Part shown: positions 8,431-16,968 of the stretch, one piece after another | Numbering within the stretch: position 1 is the stretch's first letter | Layout: each line of letters starts with the position of its first letter | NCBI RefSeq assembly: GCF_023078375.1 | Contig: NZ_CP095554.1 | Location: 551,001-615,000 of the forward strand | Direction: 5' to 3' | Source of the DNA: Roseomonas gilardii subsp. gilardii | GTDB lineage: Bacteria; Pseudomonadota; Alphaproteobacteria; Acetobacterales; Acetobacteraceae | DNA length: 64,000 bases | Position numbers and translations under genes: made by a program | The notes under the pieces: generated by a model | Told to the model about the DNA's origin: nothing | Databases searched by the model: none | What the model saw: only the letters and a program-made list of their open reading frames with translations

Positions 8431-9753
8431 ATGTCGTCTGCTCTCGCAGCCGGGGCGACGCGCGTCGGCAGAGTGCGCTTCAGCATCGTGGCCATGCTGT
8501 TCGCGGTCACCATCGTGAACTATGCCGACCGCGCCACCCTGGCCATTGCCGGCCCCGTGCTATCCAAGGACCTGGGCCTCAGCGCGGTGGAAATGGGCTT
8601 CGTCTTCTCCGCCTTCGGCTGGTCCTATGTGATCGGGCAGATCCCGGGCGGCTGGCTGCTCGACCGCTTCGGCTCGAAGAAGGTCTATTTCTTCAGCATC
8701 TTCACCTGGTCGCTCTTCACCCTGCTGCAGGGCGAGGTGGCCGTGGTCGGCCTCGCCGCCGCGGCCTATGCGCTGTTCGTGCTGCGCCTGCTGGTCGGCT
8801 TCGCGGAGGCGCCGTCCTTTCCGGCCAACGGGCGCATCGTGGCCGCCTGGTTCCCGGCCAAGGAGCGCGGCACCGCCTCGGCCATCTTCAACTCGGCGCA
8901 GTACTTCGCCACGGTGCTCTTCGCCCCGGTCATGGGCTGGCTGACCTTCACCCATGGCTGGCCCTCCGTCTTCTACTTCATGGGCTTCCTCGGCATCCTG
9001 GTCAGCTTCGTCTGGCTGAAGGTGATCCACGACCCCAAGGACCACCCCCGCATCCGGCAGGGCGAGCTGGACTACCTGGAGGAAGGCGGCGCGCTGGTGA
9101 ACATGGACCAGCCGGGCCGGAAGGACGCGGGCTTCCGCTGGTCCTACCTCGTCGATCTCGTCAGCAACCGGATGATGCTCGGCATCTATCTGGGCCAGTT
9201 CTGCATCAACGCGCTGACCTACTTCTTCATCACCTGGTTCCCCGTCTATCTCGTGCAGCAGCGCGGCATGTCGATCATGAATGCCGGCTTCGTCGCCTCC
9301 ATCCCGGCGATCTGCGGCTTCCTCGGCGGCGTGCTGGGCGGCGTCTGGTCGGATGCCCTGCTGCGCCGCGGCCATTCGCTGACCGTGGCGCGCAAGGTGC
9401 CGATCGTCTGCGGCATGCTGCTGTCGATGAGCATGGTGATCTGCAACTACACCGACGAGCAGTGGCTGGTGGTGCTGATCATGGCGCTCGCCTTCTTCGG
9501 CAAGGGCATCGGCGCGCTGGGCTGGGCGGTGATCTCCGACACCGCGCCGCGCCAGATCGCCGGCGTCAGCGGCGGGCTGTTCAACATGTTCGGCAACATC
9601 TCCTCGATCACCACGCCGATCGTGATCGGCTACATCATCCAGACCACTGGCTCCTTCAACGGCGCCCTGGTCTTCGTCGGCGCCAATGCGCTGGTGGCGA
9701 TGCTCAGCTATCTCGTCATCGTCGGCCCGATCCGGCGCATGGAGCTGCGCTGA
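8431..9753 (+). CDS. MFS transporter, anion:cation symporter family (glucarate/galactonate type)
   Basis: 440 residues with twelve predicted membrane helices. The pattern of the ACS/GudP branch is visible: IVNYADRATLAIAGP in helix 1, GWSYVIGQIPGGWLLDRFG in the first loop, and RLLVGFAEAPSFPANGRIVA in helix 4-5. These carriers import hexarates, galactonate or related organic anions with protons or sodium. The ATG at 8431 has GGAGGA 5-10 bases upstream, which decides the start against an earlier in-frame ATG. No sugar-acid dehydratase is adjacent, so the substrate cannot be settled. The gene appears monocistronic. Confidence 0.85.
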   Translation: MSSALAAGATRVGRVRFSIVAMLFAVTIVNYADRATLAIAGPVLSKDLGLSAVEMGFVFSAFGWSYVIGQIPGGWLLDRFGSKKVYFFSIFTWSLFTLLQGEVAVVGLAAAAYALFVLRLLVGFAEAPSFPANGRIVAAWFPAKERGTASAIFNSAQYFATVLFAPVMGWLTFTHGWPSVFYFMGFLGILVSFVWLKVIHDPKDHPRIRQGELDYLEEGGALVNMDQPGRKDAGFRWSYLVDLVSNRMMLGIYLGQFCINALTYFFITWFPVYLVQQRGMSIMNAGFVASIPAICGFLGGVLGGVWSDALLRRGHSLTVARKVPIVCGMLLSMSMVICNYTDEQWLVVLIMALAFFGKGIGALGWAVISDTAPRQIAGVSGGLFNMFGNISSITTPIVIGYIIQTTGSFNGALVFVGANALVAMLSYLVIVGPIRRMELR

Positions 9754-9804
9754 GCCACCGCTCCCGGCCCCGCCGGATTGCCCGGCGCCGGCCCGCGTGA
9801 TGGG

Positions 9805-10242
9805 ATGCCCGTCATGGCAAGGCGCAGGACAGCGGCGACATCCGGGGAACCGCCCAGGGAGCAGGCCGGGGAGCAGGCCGGGGAGCAGGCAGGGCCGGGG
9901 CTGAGCATCCGCCTCGACCCCGCCCCCGGCCTGCGCATCGGGCCGGGGAAGGTGCGGCTGCTGGAGGAGATCGGCCGCAACGGCTCGATCTCGGCTGCCG
10001 GGCGGGCGCTGGGCATGTCCTACCGCCGCGCCTGGGAACTGGTGGAGGACCTGAAGCGCGGCCTGGGCCGACCCGTGGTGGAAACCTCGGCCGGCGGGGC
10101 CGGCGGCGGCGGCGCGCGGCTGACCCGGCTCGGCGAAAGGGTGATCCGGGAATACCGCGCCATCGAGGCGGAAGCCCAGGCGGCGGCCCTGCCGCGCCTC
10201 CTGGCCCTGCTCCGGGAGGATGGGGAGACCGGCGGGGCCTGA
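9805..10242 (+). CDS. ModE-type winged helix DNA-binding protein without a molybdate domain
   Basis: About 145 residues. The segment GPGKVRLLEEIGRNGSISAA to VVETSAGGAGGGGARLT matches the N-terminal LysR-type winged helix of ModE, including the glycine-rich wing. The C-terminal molybdate-binding (TOBE/MOP) domains of E. coli ModE are missing, as in many stand-alone alphaproteobacterial versions. The start may be the ATG at 9805 or 9814. The N-terminal region holds a threefold GEQA repeat encoded by a 12-base direct repeat, a likely disordered tail. A link to molybdenum is suggested by modABC and a molybdenum hydroxylase elsewhere in this window, but it is not adjacent to either. Confidence 0.75.
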   Translation: MPVMARRRTAATSGEPPREQAGEQAGEQAGPGLSIRLDPAPGLRIGPGKVRLLEEIGRNGSISAAGRALGMSYRRAWELVEDLKRGLGRPVVETSAGGAGGGGARLTRLGERVIREYRAIEAEAQAAALPRLLALLREDGETGGA

Positions 10243-10353
10243 TGGGCTGTCCGGCGGCAACCGGGGCCCCGGCGCGGGCGTTTTCCTTCCACCACGGTGC
10301 TCCGCGGGCATCGTGACCCGTCATCGGCGAACGACCAAGCGGAAGGAAACAGG

Positions 10354-10788
10354 ATGAGCACCACGATCGGCGATCCCGGCCTCACCGGCATCCCTGCCGT
10401 CAGCACCCCGGCCACTCCGGACGACAGCAACGTGCCGAACCGGCTGATCTCGGCCAGCAAGGTCGAGGGCACGGCGGTCTATAACCGTGCGGGCGAGCGC
10501 CTCGGCACGGTCGAGGACATCATGCTCGACAAGGTCAGCGGCAAGGTGGCCTTCGCGGTGATGAGCTTCGGCGGCTTCCTCGGCATCGGGGAGAAGTACC
10601 ATCCGCTGCCCTGGTCCACCCTGACCTACGATATCGCCCAGGGCGGCTATGTCGTGGACATGACGCGGGAGCAGTTGCAGGACGCGCCATCCTACGGGGC
10701 GGAGGACGGCATCGACTTCAACGACGACGCCTATGGGCGCCGGGTCTACGACTACTACAAGGCGCCCTACTGGAACGTCGGCTTCTGA
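10354..10788 (+). CDS. PRC-barrel domain protein
   Basis: 144 residues beginning at the ATG at 10354 (AGGAAACAGG upstream). Residues about 28-100 form a PRC-barrel (LISASKVEGTAVYNRAGERL, VAFAVMSFGGFLGIGEKYHP), the small beta-barrel found in photosynthetic reaction-centre H subunits, RimM and many stand-alone stress-induced proteins. The tail is Tyr/Asp-rich (DFNDDAYGRRVYDYYKAPYW). No enzymatic role is known for the stand-alone family in alphaproteobacteria. A good intrinsic terminator follows, so it is probably a single-gene transcript. Confidence 0.85.
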   Translation: MSTTIGDPGLTGIPAVSTPATPDDSNVPNRLISASKVEGTAVYNRAGERLGTVEDIMLDKVSGKVAFAVMSFGGFLGIGEKYHPLPWSTLTYDIAQGGYVVDMTREQLQDAPSYGAEDGIDFNDDAYGRRVYDYYKAPYWNVGF

Positions 10789-10815
10789 ACGGCGGCCCGG
10801 GCCGATGAGCCAGGG

Positions 10816-10843
10816 AAGGGGCGGAGGCGACTCCGCCCCTTTT
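10816..10843 (+). terminator. Intrinsic terminator after the PRC-barrel gene
   Basis: An 11-bp perfect GC-rich stem (10816-10826 with 10831-10841) with a 4-base loop, ending in TTTT, lies 28 bases after the stop. Confidence 0.75.
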
Positions 10844-10972
10844 CCATGCCGGCCCTCCGGCCGGGGCGGTGATGGACGCTGCCGGGGATCTGTTGCATGA
10901 GCCGGAATCCGACGGACCATCCTCCGGATGGGCAAGGGCGGGCGGGCAATGGCGGCAGCGGGGATGGACCGG

Positions 10973-11740
10973 ATGGCGGCACGGATTGGAATCCTGGGGA
11001 TCACGGGCCGCATGGGCGCCCTGCTGGCCGAGGAAAGCGCAAGGGCCGGCGCCACCATCTCCGGCGGCACGCGGCGTTCCGGCACGGCCGGCGCATACCG
11101 CATCTTTCCCGATGCCGCCGCCCTCTGCGCGGAGAGCGACGTGGTGATCGACTTCACCCGCGCGGAAGCCGTGGAGGCGCATCTCGCCGCGGCGGTGGCG
11201 GCGGGGCGGCCGCTGGTGCTGGGCACCTCCGGCCTGTCCGTGGCGCAGGAAGCTGCCGTGGCCGAGGCGGCGAGGCGAATCCCCATCGTCTATGCCGCCA
11301 ATTTCGCGCCGGGCGTGAACCTGCTCTTCGCCCTGGCCGAGCGCATGGCGGCGGCCCTGCCGGCGGAGCAGTACGACGCCGAGATCGTCGAGATGCACCA
11401 TCGCCAGAAGGTGGATGCCCCGTCCGGCACGGCGGTGGCACTCGGCCGCGCCGTGGCGCGCGGACGCGGCACCACGCTGGAGGAAGCGGGCATCGAGAGC
11501 GGCCGCGACGGCCATACCGGCCCGCGCCGCACCGGCGCCATCGGCTTCGCCGCCCTGCGCGGCGGGCAGGTGGTGGGGGAGCACACGCTGCTCTTCGCCG
11601 CCGGTACCGAGCAGATCGCCCTGACCCACCGCTCCTTCGACCGCCGGGTCTATGCCACCGGCGCGGTGCGGGCGGCGCTCTGGCTGCTGGGCCAGCCCTC
11701 CGGCCTCTATGACATGAAGCACGTGCTGGGGATGGCGTGA
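10973..11740 (+). CDS. dapB: 4-hydroxy-tetrahydrodipicolinate reductase
   Basis: 255 residues. DapB reduces 4-hydroxy-tetrahydrodipicolinate with NAD(P)H in the diaminopimelate/lysine pathway. The Rossmann motif GITGRMG (residues 9-15), the acid-base pair in EMHHRQKVDAPSGT (H142/H143, K146), and the C-terminal GEHTLLFA and LTHRSFDR motifs are all visible. Several in-frame starts exist (10928, 10964, 10973); 10973 is preferred because it opens right at the nucleotide-binding strand. The gene lies 59 bases upstream of sppA on the same strand. Confidence 0.92.
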   Translation: MAARIGILGITGRMGALLAEESARAGATISGGTRRSGTAGAYRIFPDAAALCAESDVVIDFTRAEAVEAHLAAAVAAGRPLVLGTSGLSVAQEAAVAEAARRIPIVYAANFAPGVNLLFALAERMAAALPAEQYDAEIVEMHHRQKVDAPSGTAVALGRAVARGRGTTLEEAGIESGRDGHTGPRRTGAIGFAALRGGQVVGEHTLLFAAGTEQIALTHRSFDRRVYATGAVRAALWLLGQPSGLYDMKHVLGMA

Positions 11741-11799
11741 GATGGCCTTCGCCGAACGGGATTTGACCGGGCGCCGGCGGGGCGGCATGAGCCTTCCCC

Positions 11800-12737
11800 A
11801 TGTCCCTCGACCCTGATGCCCTGATCGACCGGCGCCGCCTGAAGCGGAGCCGGGCGCTGTGGCGCGGCGGCGCCGTGCTGGCGGCCCTGGCGCTTCTGGC
11901 CGTGCTCTTCGCACCCCGGGACATGGCCCCGGACATGGCGGGTTTCGGCACCGGCTCGCCCGTGGCGCGGCTGGTGGTCAGCGGCACGATCACCGACGAC
12001 CGCGACGTCATCCGGGCGGTGGACCGCGCGGCGGAGCGCGCCTCGACGCGTGCCCTGCTGCTGTCCATCGACAGCCCCGGCGGTACGGTGGCGGGGGGCG
12101 AGGCGCTGTATTCGGCCCTCATGCGCTTCCGCGAATCCGGCAAGCCGGTGGTGGCGGTGATGGGCGGCACGGCGGCCTCGGCGGCTTATATGGTTGCCAT
12201 GCCGTCCGAGCGCATCTTCGCCCGCGATGCCACGCTCACCGGCTCGATCGGCGTGCTGCTGCAGAGCTTCAACGTGAACCAGCTGATGGACACGCTGGGG
12301 GTAAAGGCGGAGACGCTGACCTCAGGCCCGCTGAAGGCGCAGCCCAGCCCCTTCTCCCCGCTGACCGAACAGGGGCGGGAGGTGCTCCTGGGCGTGGTGG
12401 CGGATATCCAGTCGCGCTTCGTGGAGATGGTGGCCAAGGGCCGCAACCTGCCGGAGGCGCGGGTGCGGGAACTGGCGGACGGGCGATCTACACCGGGCGG
12501 CAGGCGCTGGGCCTCGGCCTGGTGGACGCCATCGGCGGTGAACGGGAGGCCCGGGCCTGGTTGAAGGAGAAGCACGGCATCCCGGAAACGCCCGAAGCGC
12601 GTGACCTGGATACCACGGGACGACGCGGACTGTCGCGATACGTCACCTCCTTCGCGAAAAGCCTTGTTTCCGAAGGGCTTGCATCGATGGGGATCGTTGA
12701 CGGCGCCCTGGCGCTTTGGCAGCCTGCCGCACGCTGA
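11800..12737 (+). pseudogene. sppA: Signal peptide peptidase SppA (frame broken by a 1-base indel)
   Basis: An N-terminal signal-anchor (about residues 20-40) is followed by a Ser/Lys protease of the SppA short form: LLLSIDSPGGTVAGGEALYS, the catalytic-Ser region GGTAASAAYMVAMPSERI, and the nearby GSIGVLLQSFNV. The first reading frame runs into unrelated sequence after LPEARVRELADGR. The expected continuation IYTGRQALGLGLVDAIGG is in another frame and runs to 12737. Restoring one G at about 12483-12486 (GGCGATC to GGCGGATC) recreates the family sequence exactly. SppA degrades cleaved signal peptides in the inner membrane. Given similar breaks in essential genes nearby, a sequencing error is more likely than a true pseudogene. 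Confidence 0.85.
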
Positions 12738-12760
12738 CCGGCTGCGGGGGTTTGGACGGG

Positions 12761-13066
12761 ATGACCAGATCGGAGTTGATCGCCGCGCTTGCCGCGGCGA
12801 ACCCTCATCTGCGCCAGCCCGATGTGGAACTGATCGTGGCCACCATCCTGGAGGAGATCTCCGCCGCCCTGGCGCGGGGCGACCGGGTGGAGCTGCGCGG
12901 CTTCGGCGCCTTCACCGCCAAGCGCCGCGACCCCCGGACCGGCCGCAATCCCCGCACCGGGGAAGCGGTGGAGGTCACCGGCAAGGCGGTCCCCTATTTC
13001 AAGCCGGGCAAGGAATTGCGGGAACGGGTCAATGGCGGCCCCTTGCAGACCCGGGGCAGCAAGTAG
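12761..13066 (+). CDS. ihfB: Integration host factor beta subunit / HU-family DNA-binding protein
   Basis: 101 residues. [20 protein letters not shown], the beta-arm [20 protein letters not shown] and [20 protein letters not shown] match IHF-beta. The protein forms a heterodimer with IHF-alpha, binds the minor groove and bends DNA sharply. The ATG at 12761 sits at the conserved N-terminus; the upstream ribosome-binding site is weak. Position after sppA and before lapA is the usual proteobacterial sppA-ihfB-lapA neighbourhood, which supports the beta assignment over HU. Confidence 0.9.
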   Translation: MTRSELIAALAAANPHLRQPDVELIVATILEEISAALARGDRVELRGFGAFTAKRRDPRTGRNPRTGEAVEVTGKAVPYFKPGKELRERVNGGPLQTRGSK

Positions 13067-13180
13067 AGAAGACCGCCACGAGGCGTAGCGCCCAGGCGGA
13101 CCGGCTCCCAGTGGTCTGGCGGCCCTGGCCTCCAGACGCTTTCCCGGGCGCGAGACCGGGCTCTTCCGTTTTGCCGCGCC

Positions 13181-13195
13181 GGGGGCCTTGCCCCC
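13181..13195. terminator. GGGGGC-CTT-GCCCCC hairpin in the ihfB-lapA gap
   Basis: A 6-bp perfect GC stem with a 3-base loop, flanked by further pairing, lies about 115 bases after ihfB and 65 before lapA. No T-run. It resembles other short GC palindromes with an AT-containing loop in this window. Confidence 0.35.
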
Positions 13196-13259
13196 GCGGC
13201 CCAGGGGGGCACTTCTGCGGACGCCTGGGGGACCGGACGGGGCTGAAACAGGAAGCGGA

Positions 13260-13616
13260 GTGACGAAGACGATGTGGCGCTGGCTGTTGATCGGTCCCCT
13301 TTTGCTTGTCCTGGTGCTGTTCGCCCTGTCGAACACCGCCCCTGTCCCTGTCCGTTTCTGGCCCTTCGATCTCGCCTGGGAAACGCCGCTCGCCGTCGCG
13401 GTGCTGTCCGTCTCCGCCTTCGCCTTCCTGCTGGGCGCACTGGTGACCTGGATGGCCTCCATGGGTGCCCGCCGGCGGTCGCGCCGCCTGGCCCAGACGG
13501 TGCGCCAGCTCGAAGCGGAACTGGCGCAACTGCGCGCCCAGGTCGCGCGGCAGGTGCCGGAAGGTGGCACGGTGGCGGGACACCGCCCCACCAAGGTTGC
13601 GCTACCGGCCCCCTGA
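13260..13616 (+). CDS. LapA-domain inner-membrane protein
   Basis: 118 residues from GTG at 13260 (AGGAAG just upstream); the ATG at 13272 is an equally possible start giving MWRWLLIGPLLLVLVLFALSN. Two membrane helices (about residues 8-27 and 42-66) and the NTAPVPVRFWPFDL loop are typical of the LapA/YciM-partner family, followed by a coiled C-terminal tail (VRQLEAELAQLRAQVARQ). In E. coli LapA works with LapB in control of lipopolysaccharide synthesis; here no lapB is adjacent. The ihfB-lapA-pyrF-trpF order is common in alphaproteobacteria. Confidence 0.8.
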   Translation: MTKTMWRWLLIGPLLLVLVLFALSNTAPVPVRFWPFDLAWETPLAVAVLSVSAFAFLLGALVTWMASMGARRRSRRLAQTVRQLEAELAQLRAQVARQVPEGGTVAGHRPTKVALPAP

Positions 13617-13789
13617 ACGAATCTCTATAACCCCCGCCGGACGCCCGGCCGGGCCTTGAACGAGGGGCGGCCCCCTTGTCCGTGCCCGGCTGCTCCGGCC
13701 GGTTCCTGTCCGCCGCCCGCCCCTCGCCCCGGCCTTCCGGGGAGGTAGAGGCGGCCCCCCCCGCCCGACCCGCTGTCCCCGAGGTGCCC

Positions 13790-14527
13790 ATGCCCCTGAT
13801 CGCCCGTCCCCGCCCCGGCCGGAAGCAACTGATCGTGGCCATCGACACGCCGGACCCGGCGAAGGCCGCCGGCATGGCGCGCCGCCTGGCGCCCGAGGTC
13901 GGGCTGCTGAAGCTCGGGCTGGAATTCTTCGTGGCCGCCGGGCCCGGCGCGGTGCGCGACGTGGCCGGGGAGATGCCGGTCTTCCTCGATCTCAAGCTGC
14001 ACGACATTCCCAACACCGTGGCCGGCGCGGTCCGCTCGGCCTGCGCGGTGCGGCCGGCCATGCTGACCGTCCATGGGGCAGGCGGGGCGGCCATGGTGGC
14101 GGCGGCACGGCGGGCGGCCGAGGAGGCCGCCGGCGCTGCGCGCCCGGCCATCCTGGCGGTGACGGTGCTGACCAGCCTGAGCGCCGCCATGCTGGCCGAG
14201 ACCGGCGTCTCCGGCGGTACGGCGCAGCAGGTGCTCCGCCTGGCGCGGCTGTCGCTGGAGGCCGGGGCGGACGGGCTGGTCTGCTCGCCGCACGAGGCCA
14301 CGCTGATCCGCAATGCCTTCGGTGACGCGCCGATGCTGGTGGTGCCGGGGGTGCGGCCCGCCGGCGCGGAGCTGGGCGACCAGTCGCGCGTGGCCACGCC
14401 CGCCGACACGATCCGGGCCGGGGCGGACTGGATCGTGATGGGCCGCCCGATCACCCATGCCGCGGACCCCGTGGCGGCGGCGCGGTCGGTGGTGGCGGAG
14501 ATCGCCCCGCTGGGCGACGCGCCCTGA
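13790..14527 (+). CDS. pyrF: Orotidine-5'-phosphate decarboxylase
   Basis: 245 residues. It catalyses the last step of UMP synthesis. The catalytic Asp-Lys-Asp array is seen in FLDLKLHDIPNT (D67, K69, D72), and the phosphate loop in VVPGVRPAGAELGDQSRV and WIVMGRPIT. The frame is open far upstream, but the ATG at 13790, with GAGGTG before it, begins at the conserved N-terminus. TrpF follows 11 bases later, so the two are almost certainly co-transcribed. Confidence 0.95.
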   Translation: MPLIARPRPGRKQLIVAIDTPDPAKAAGMARRLAPEVGLLKLGLEFFVAAGPGAVRDVAGEMPVFLDLKLHDIPNTVAGAVRSACAVRPAMLTVHGAGGAAMVAAARRAAEEAAGAARPAILAVTVLTSLSAAMLAETGVSGGTAQQVLRLARLSLEAGADGLVCSPHEATLIRNAFGDAPMLVVPGVRPAGAELGDQSRVATPADTIRAGADWIVMGRPITHAADPVAAARSVVAEIAPLGDAP

Positions 14528-14538
14528 GGCCCCCGGCG

Positions 14539-15213
14539 ATGGCATCGGTCAAGGTCTGCGGCATCAACGCCCCGGACGCCATGGAGGCGGTGCGCGAGGC
14601 ACGGGCCGAAATGCTGGGCTTCGTCTTCTTCCCTCCTTCCCCGCGCGCGATCTCGCCGGAGCGGGCCGCCGGGCTTTCCGCTCTGGCGCCGCCGGCCGCG
14701 GAGGGCGGGCCGCGACGCGTGGGGCTCTTCGTCGATCCCTCCGAGGAGGAGGTGGCGGCGGTGCTCGCCGCCCTGCCGCTGGACATGCTGCAACTGCATG
14801 GGGCGGAGACGCCGGAACGCTGCGCCGCGCTGCGCGCCCGCTTCGGCCTGCCGGTGATGAAGGCGCTGGGAATCGCCTCGGCGGAGGATTTCGCCGCCCT
14901 GGCCGATTATGCCCCGGTGGTGGACCGCTTCCTGCTCGACGCCAAGCCACCCACCGGCGGTGACGCCCTGCCCGGCGGCAATGCCGTCTCCTTCGACTGG
15001 CGCCTCCTGGCGGGGCGGAACATCCCGCGCCCCTGGCTTCTGGCCGGAGGCCTCACCCCGGCCAATGTCGCGGCGGCAGTGCGGCAGGCGGGCGCCCCGG
15101 GGGTGGACGCGTCCTCGGGCCTGGAGCATGCGCGCGGGGTCAAGGACCCGGCGCTGATCGCCGCCTTCGTGCGGGCGGCGCATGAGGCCGATACGGCCGG
15201 CGGACCGGTCTGA
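14539..15213 (+). CDS. trpF: Phosphoribosylanthranilate isomerase
   Basis: 224 residues of a TIM-barrel enzyme of tryptophan synthesis, performing the Amadori rearrangement of N-(5'-phosphoribosyl)anthranilate. MASVKVCGINAPDAMEAV contains the catalytic Cys (C7); LLDAKPPTGG contains the catalytic Asp; LAGGLTPANVAAAV and GVDASSGLEHARGVKDPALI are the C-terminal phosphate-binding loops. It follows pyrF by 11 bases. In many relatives trpB and trpA come next; here the next gene is a monooxygenase on the opposite strand. Confidence 0.95.
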   Translation: MASVKVCGINAPDAMEAVREARAEMLGFVFFPPSPRAISPERAAGLSALAPPAAEGGPRRVGLFVDPSEEEVAAVLAALPLDMLQLHGAETPERCAALRARFGLPVMKALGIASAEDFAALADYAPVVDRFLLDAKPPTGGDALPGGNAVSFDWRLLAGRNIPRPWLLAGGLTPANVAAAVRQAGAPGVDASSGLEHARGVKDPALIAAFVRAAHEADTAGGPV

Positions 15214-15282
15214 CCGGTCGCTGGATGGCTGGCCGCCGGGGGAAAGGCGGGGCTTTTCCTCCGAGGCCACCAGAGCCGGAGT

Positions 15283-16650
15283 TCACCCCGCCGGAAAGCG
15301 ATGCTCTGCCGCCGGATGCGGCATGGCGAGGCGCGGTCCGGTGCCGAACAGCTTCTCGCGGAAAGTGCCCGGTGCGTATTCGCGCTTGAAGGCGCCGCGC
15401 TCCTGCAGGATGGGCACGACGCGTTCCACCACCGCTTCCAGGAATTCCGGCACCACGGTGCGGGAGAGGTTGAAACCGTCCACGTCAGCCTCCTCGACCC
15501 AGCGGATCAACGCCTCGGCCACCTGCTCCGCCGAACCCACGATGGGCGGCTGGCGGCTGCCCAGCACGAACTGGTCGATCAGCTTGCGCTTGGTCCAGAC
15601 CGGGCCGGCGGCGCGTTTCGCGGCCTCGACATTGGACTGGATCGCCTGGGTCGGTCCGGCCTCGATCGGCTCGTCCATGCCATAGCGGGCGAAGTCGATG
15701 CCCAGCGAGGCTGAGGCATGGGCCAGGGCACCCTCGACACTGGCATGGCGGCGATAGTCCTCCAGCAGGTCCCTCGCCTCGGCCTCGGTGCGGCCGACCA
15801 CCAGCGTGGCGCCGACCAGCACCTTCAGCGGCCTTCCGGCGGCGCGGGCGCGCAGGTCGGCGACGAGCTGCGCCACCGCCGGCTTGGCGCCGCCATTGAC
15901 GAAGACGCATTCCGCATGGCGCGCGGCGAAACGGCGGCCACGCTCGGACGCGCCGGCCTGGAACAGCACGGGCGTCCGCTGCGGCGAGGGTTCCACCAGA
16001 TGCGGCGCGTCGAGCCGGTACTGCGCGCCCTCGTGCCGCACCCGCCGCACGCGGGCGGGATCGGCATAGAGGCCCGCCGCCCGGTCCGCCCGCACAGCGT
16101 CGTCGGCCCAGCTCTCTTCCCACAGCTTGTAGACGAGTTCCATATACTCGTCGGCGAGGTCGTAGCGGTCGTCATGCGCCATCTGCGAGGCCATCCCCAT
16201 CGCGCGCGCGGCGCTGTCGAGATAGCCGGTGACGATGTTCCAGCCTGCGCGGCCCTGTGTCAGGTGGTCCAGCGTGGAGAAGCGGCGCGCGAAGAGATAG
16301 GGCGTCTCATAGGCGAGGTTGCAGGTGATGCCGAAGCCCAGATGCCGCGTGACGCTGGCCATGGCCGGCACCAGCAGCATCGGGTCCAGCAGCGGCACCT
16401 GCACCGCGCCGCGCAGCGACGCATCGGGGCCGTTGCCATAGACATCGTAGATGCCCAGCACATCGGCGAGGAACAGCCCGTCGAACAGCCCGCGTTCCAG
16501 CGTCTGCGCGAGGCGCATCCAGTGATCGAGGCGGAGATAGCCCGTGGAGCGGTCGCGCGGATGCGTCCACATCCCCTGCTGGATATGCCCGACACAGGCC
16601 ATGTCGAAGGCGTTCAGGACGATCTGGCGTCCCGCTTTGGCGTGGTTCAC
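15283..16650 (-). CDS. LLM-class flavin-dependent monooxygenase (NtaA/SnaA/DszA family)
   Basis: 455 residues. The N-terminus (IVLNAFDMACVGHIQQGMWT), FLADVLGIYDVY, and the central AGWNIVTGYLDSAARAMGM are diagnostic of the two-component FMNH2-dependent monooxygenases that act on nitrilotriacetate, dibenzothiophene sulfone or pristinamycin. The enzyme needs a separate flavin reductase, which is not visible here. Substrate is unknown. Its ATG overlaps the stop of a small upstream gene by 4 bases, so the two are coupled. An XRE-cupin regulator is divergent and may control the pair. Confidence 0.88.
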   Translation of the reverse strand: MNHAKAGRQIVLNAFDMACVGHIQQGMWTHPRDRSTGYLRLDHWMRLAQTLERGLFDGLFLADVLGIYDVYGNGPDASLRGAVQVPLLDPMLLVPAMASVTRHLGFGITCNLAYETPYLFARRFSTLDHLTQGRAGWNIVTGYLDSAARAMGMASQMAHDDRYDLADEYMELVYKLWEESWADDAVRADRAAGLYADPARVRRVRHEGAQYRLDAPHLVEPSPQRTPVLFQAGASERGRRFAARHAECVFVNGGAKPAVAQLVADLRARAAGRPLKVLVGATLVVGRTEAEARDLLEDYRRHASVEGALAHASASLGIDFARYGMDEPIEAGPTQAIQSNVEAAKRAAGPVWTKRKLIDQFVLGSRQPPIVGSAEQVAEALIRWVEEADVDGFNLSRTVVPEFLEAVVERVVPILQERGAFKREYAPGTFREKLFGTGPRLAMPHPAAEHRFPAG

Positions 16651-16868
16651 AGGTAGCGGCCCCGTTCCAGGATTTCGAGCGTGTATTCGCGATAGGTCAT
16701 GCCCAGTTCCTCCGCCCGGGCCAGGCGGCGCAGCGCGATCTCGCGCGGTGGCGTCTTCCAGGCCCTCTTGTGCGCCTTGCGCCAGGGATGCAGCCGGCCC
16801 GAGGCGCCGGGATCGGGCTCCTCCAGCGGCGGGCCTCCATTGTGGCCGATCCGCGCGGGCGGGATCAT
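16647..16868 (-). CDS. Small conserved-type protein with IGHNGGPPLE motif
   Basis: 73 residues, MIPPARIGHNGGPPLEEP at the start, then a basic helical region (WRKAHKRAWKTPPREIALRR) ending in EELGMTYREYTLEILERGRY. The HNGGPPLE motif recurs in small alphaproteobacterial proteins of unknown function, often phage- or regulator-associated. The C-terminal part could be a DNA-binding helix pair. It overlaps the downstream monooxygenase by 4 bases (ATGA), which argues that it is translated. No function is proposed. Confidence 0.65.
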   Translation of the reverse strand: MIPPARIGHNGGPPLEEPDPGASGRLHPWRKAHKRAWKTPPREIALRRLARAEELGMTYREYTLEILERGRYL

Positions 16869-16952
16869 GCGATGCCGTTCATCGGGCGATGGGCCATGGA
16901 GCGGGGCGTCATCCGGCTGGATAAGGGCGGTGGGTCACCGTTGATGTGTCAT

Positions 16953-16964
16953 CCATCATGATGG
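16953..16964. promoter_or_regulatory. Palindrome just before the XRE-cupin start
   Basis: A perfect 12-bp palindrome CCATCATGATGG ends 4 bases before the ATG of the regulator, in the 100-bp gap between divergent genes. It is a candidate autoregulatory operator. It also occupies the place of a ribosome-binding site, and no Shine-Dalgarno sequence is visible, so the mRNA may be leaderless or nearly so. Confidence 0.4.
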
Positions 16965-16968
16965 ACAA

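Noticed and set aside
9859-9894. Threefold 12-bp repeat as a possible regulatory iteron
   Set aside because: It lies within the coding region of the ModE-like protein and just encodes GEQA units.
12481-12486. Programmed frameshifting in sppA
   Set aside because: No slippery heptamer or downstream pseudoknot is visible and the shifted product would simply be the normal protein; a missing base is simpler.
12994-15270. 758-residue minus-strand frame opposite lapA-pyrF-trpF
   Set aside because: The plus-strand genes are certain; the frame is a shadow.
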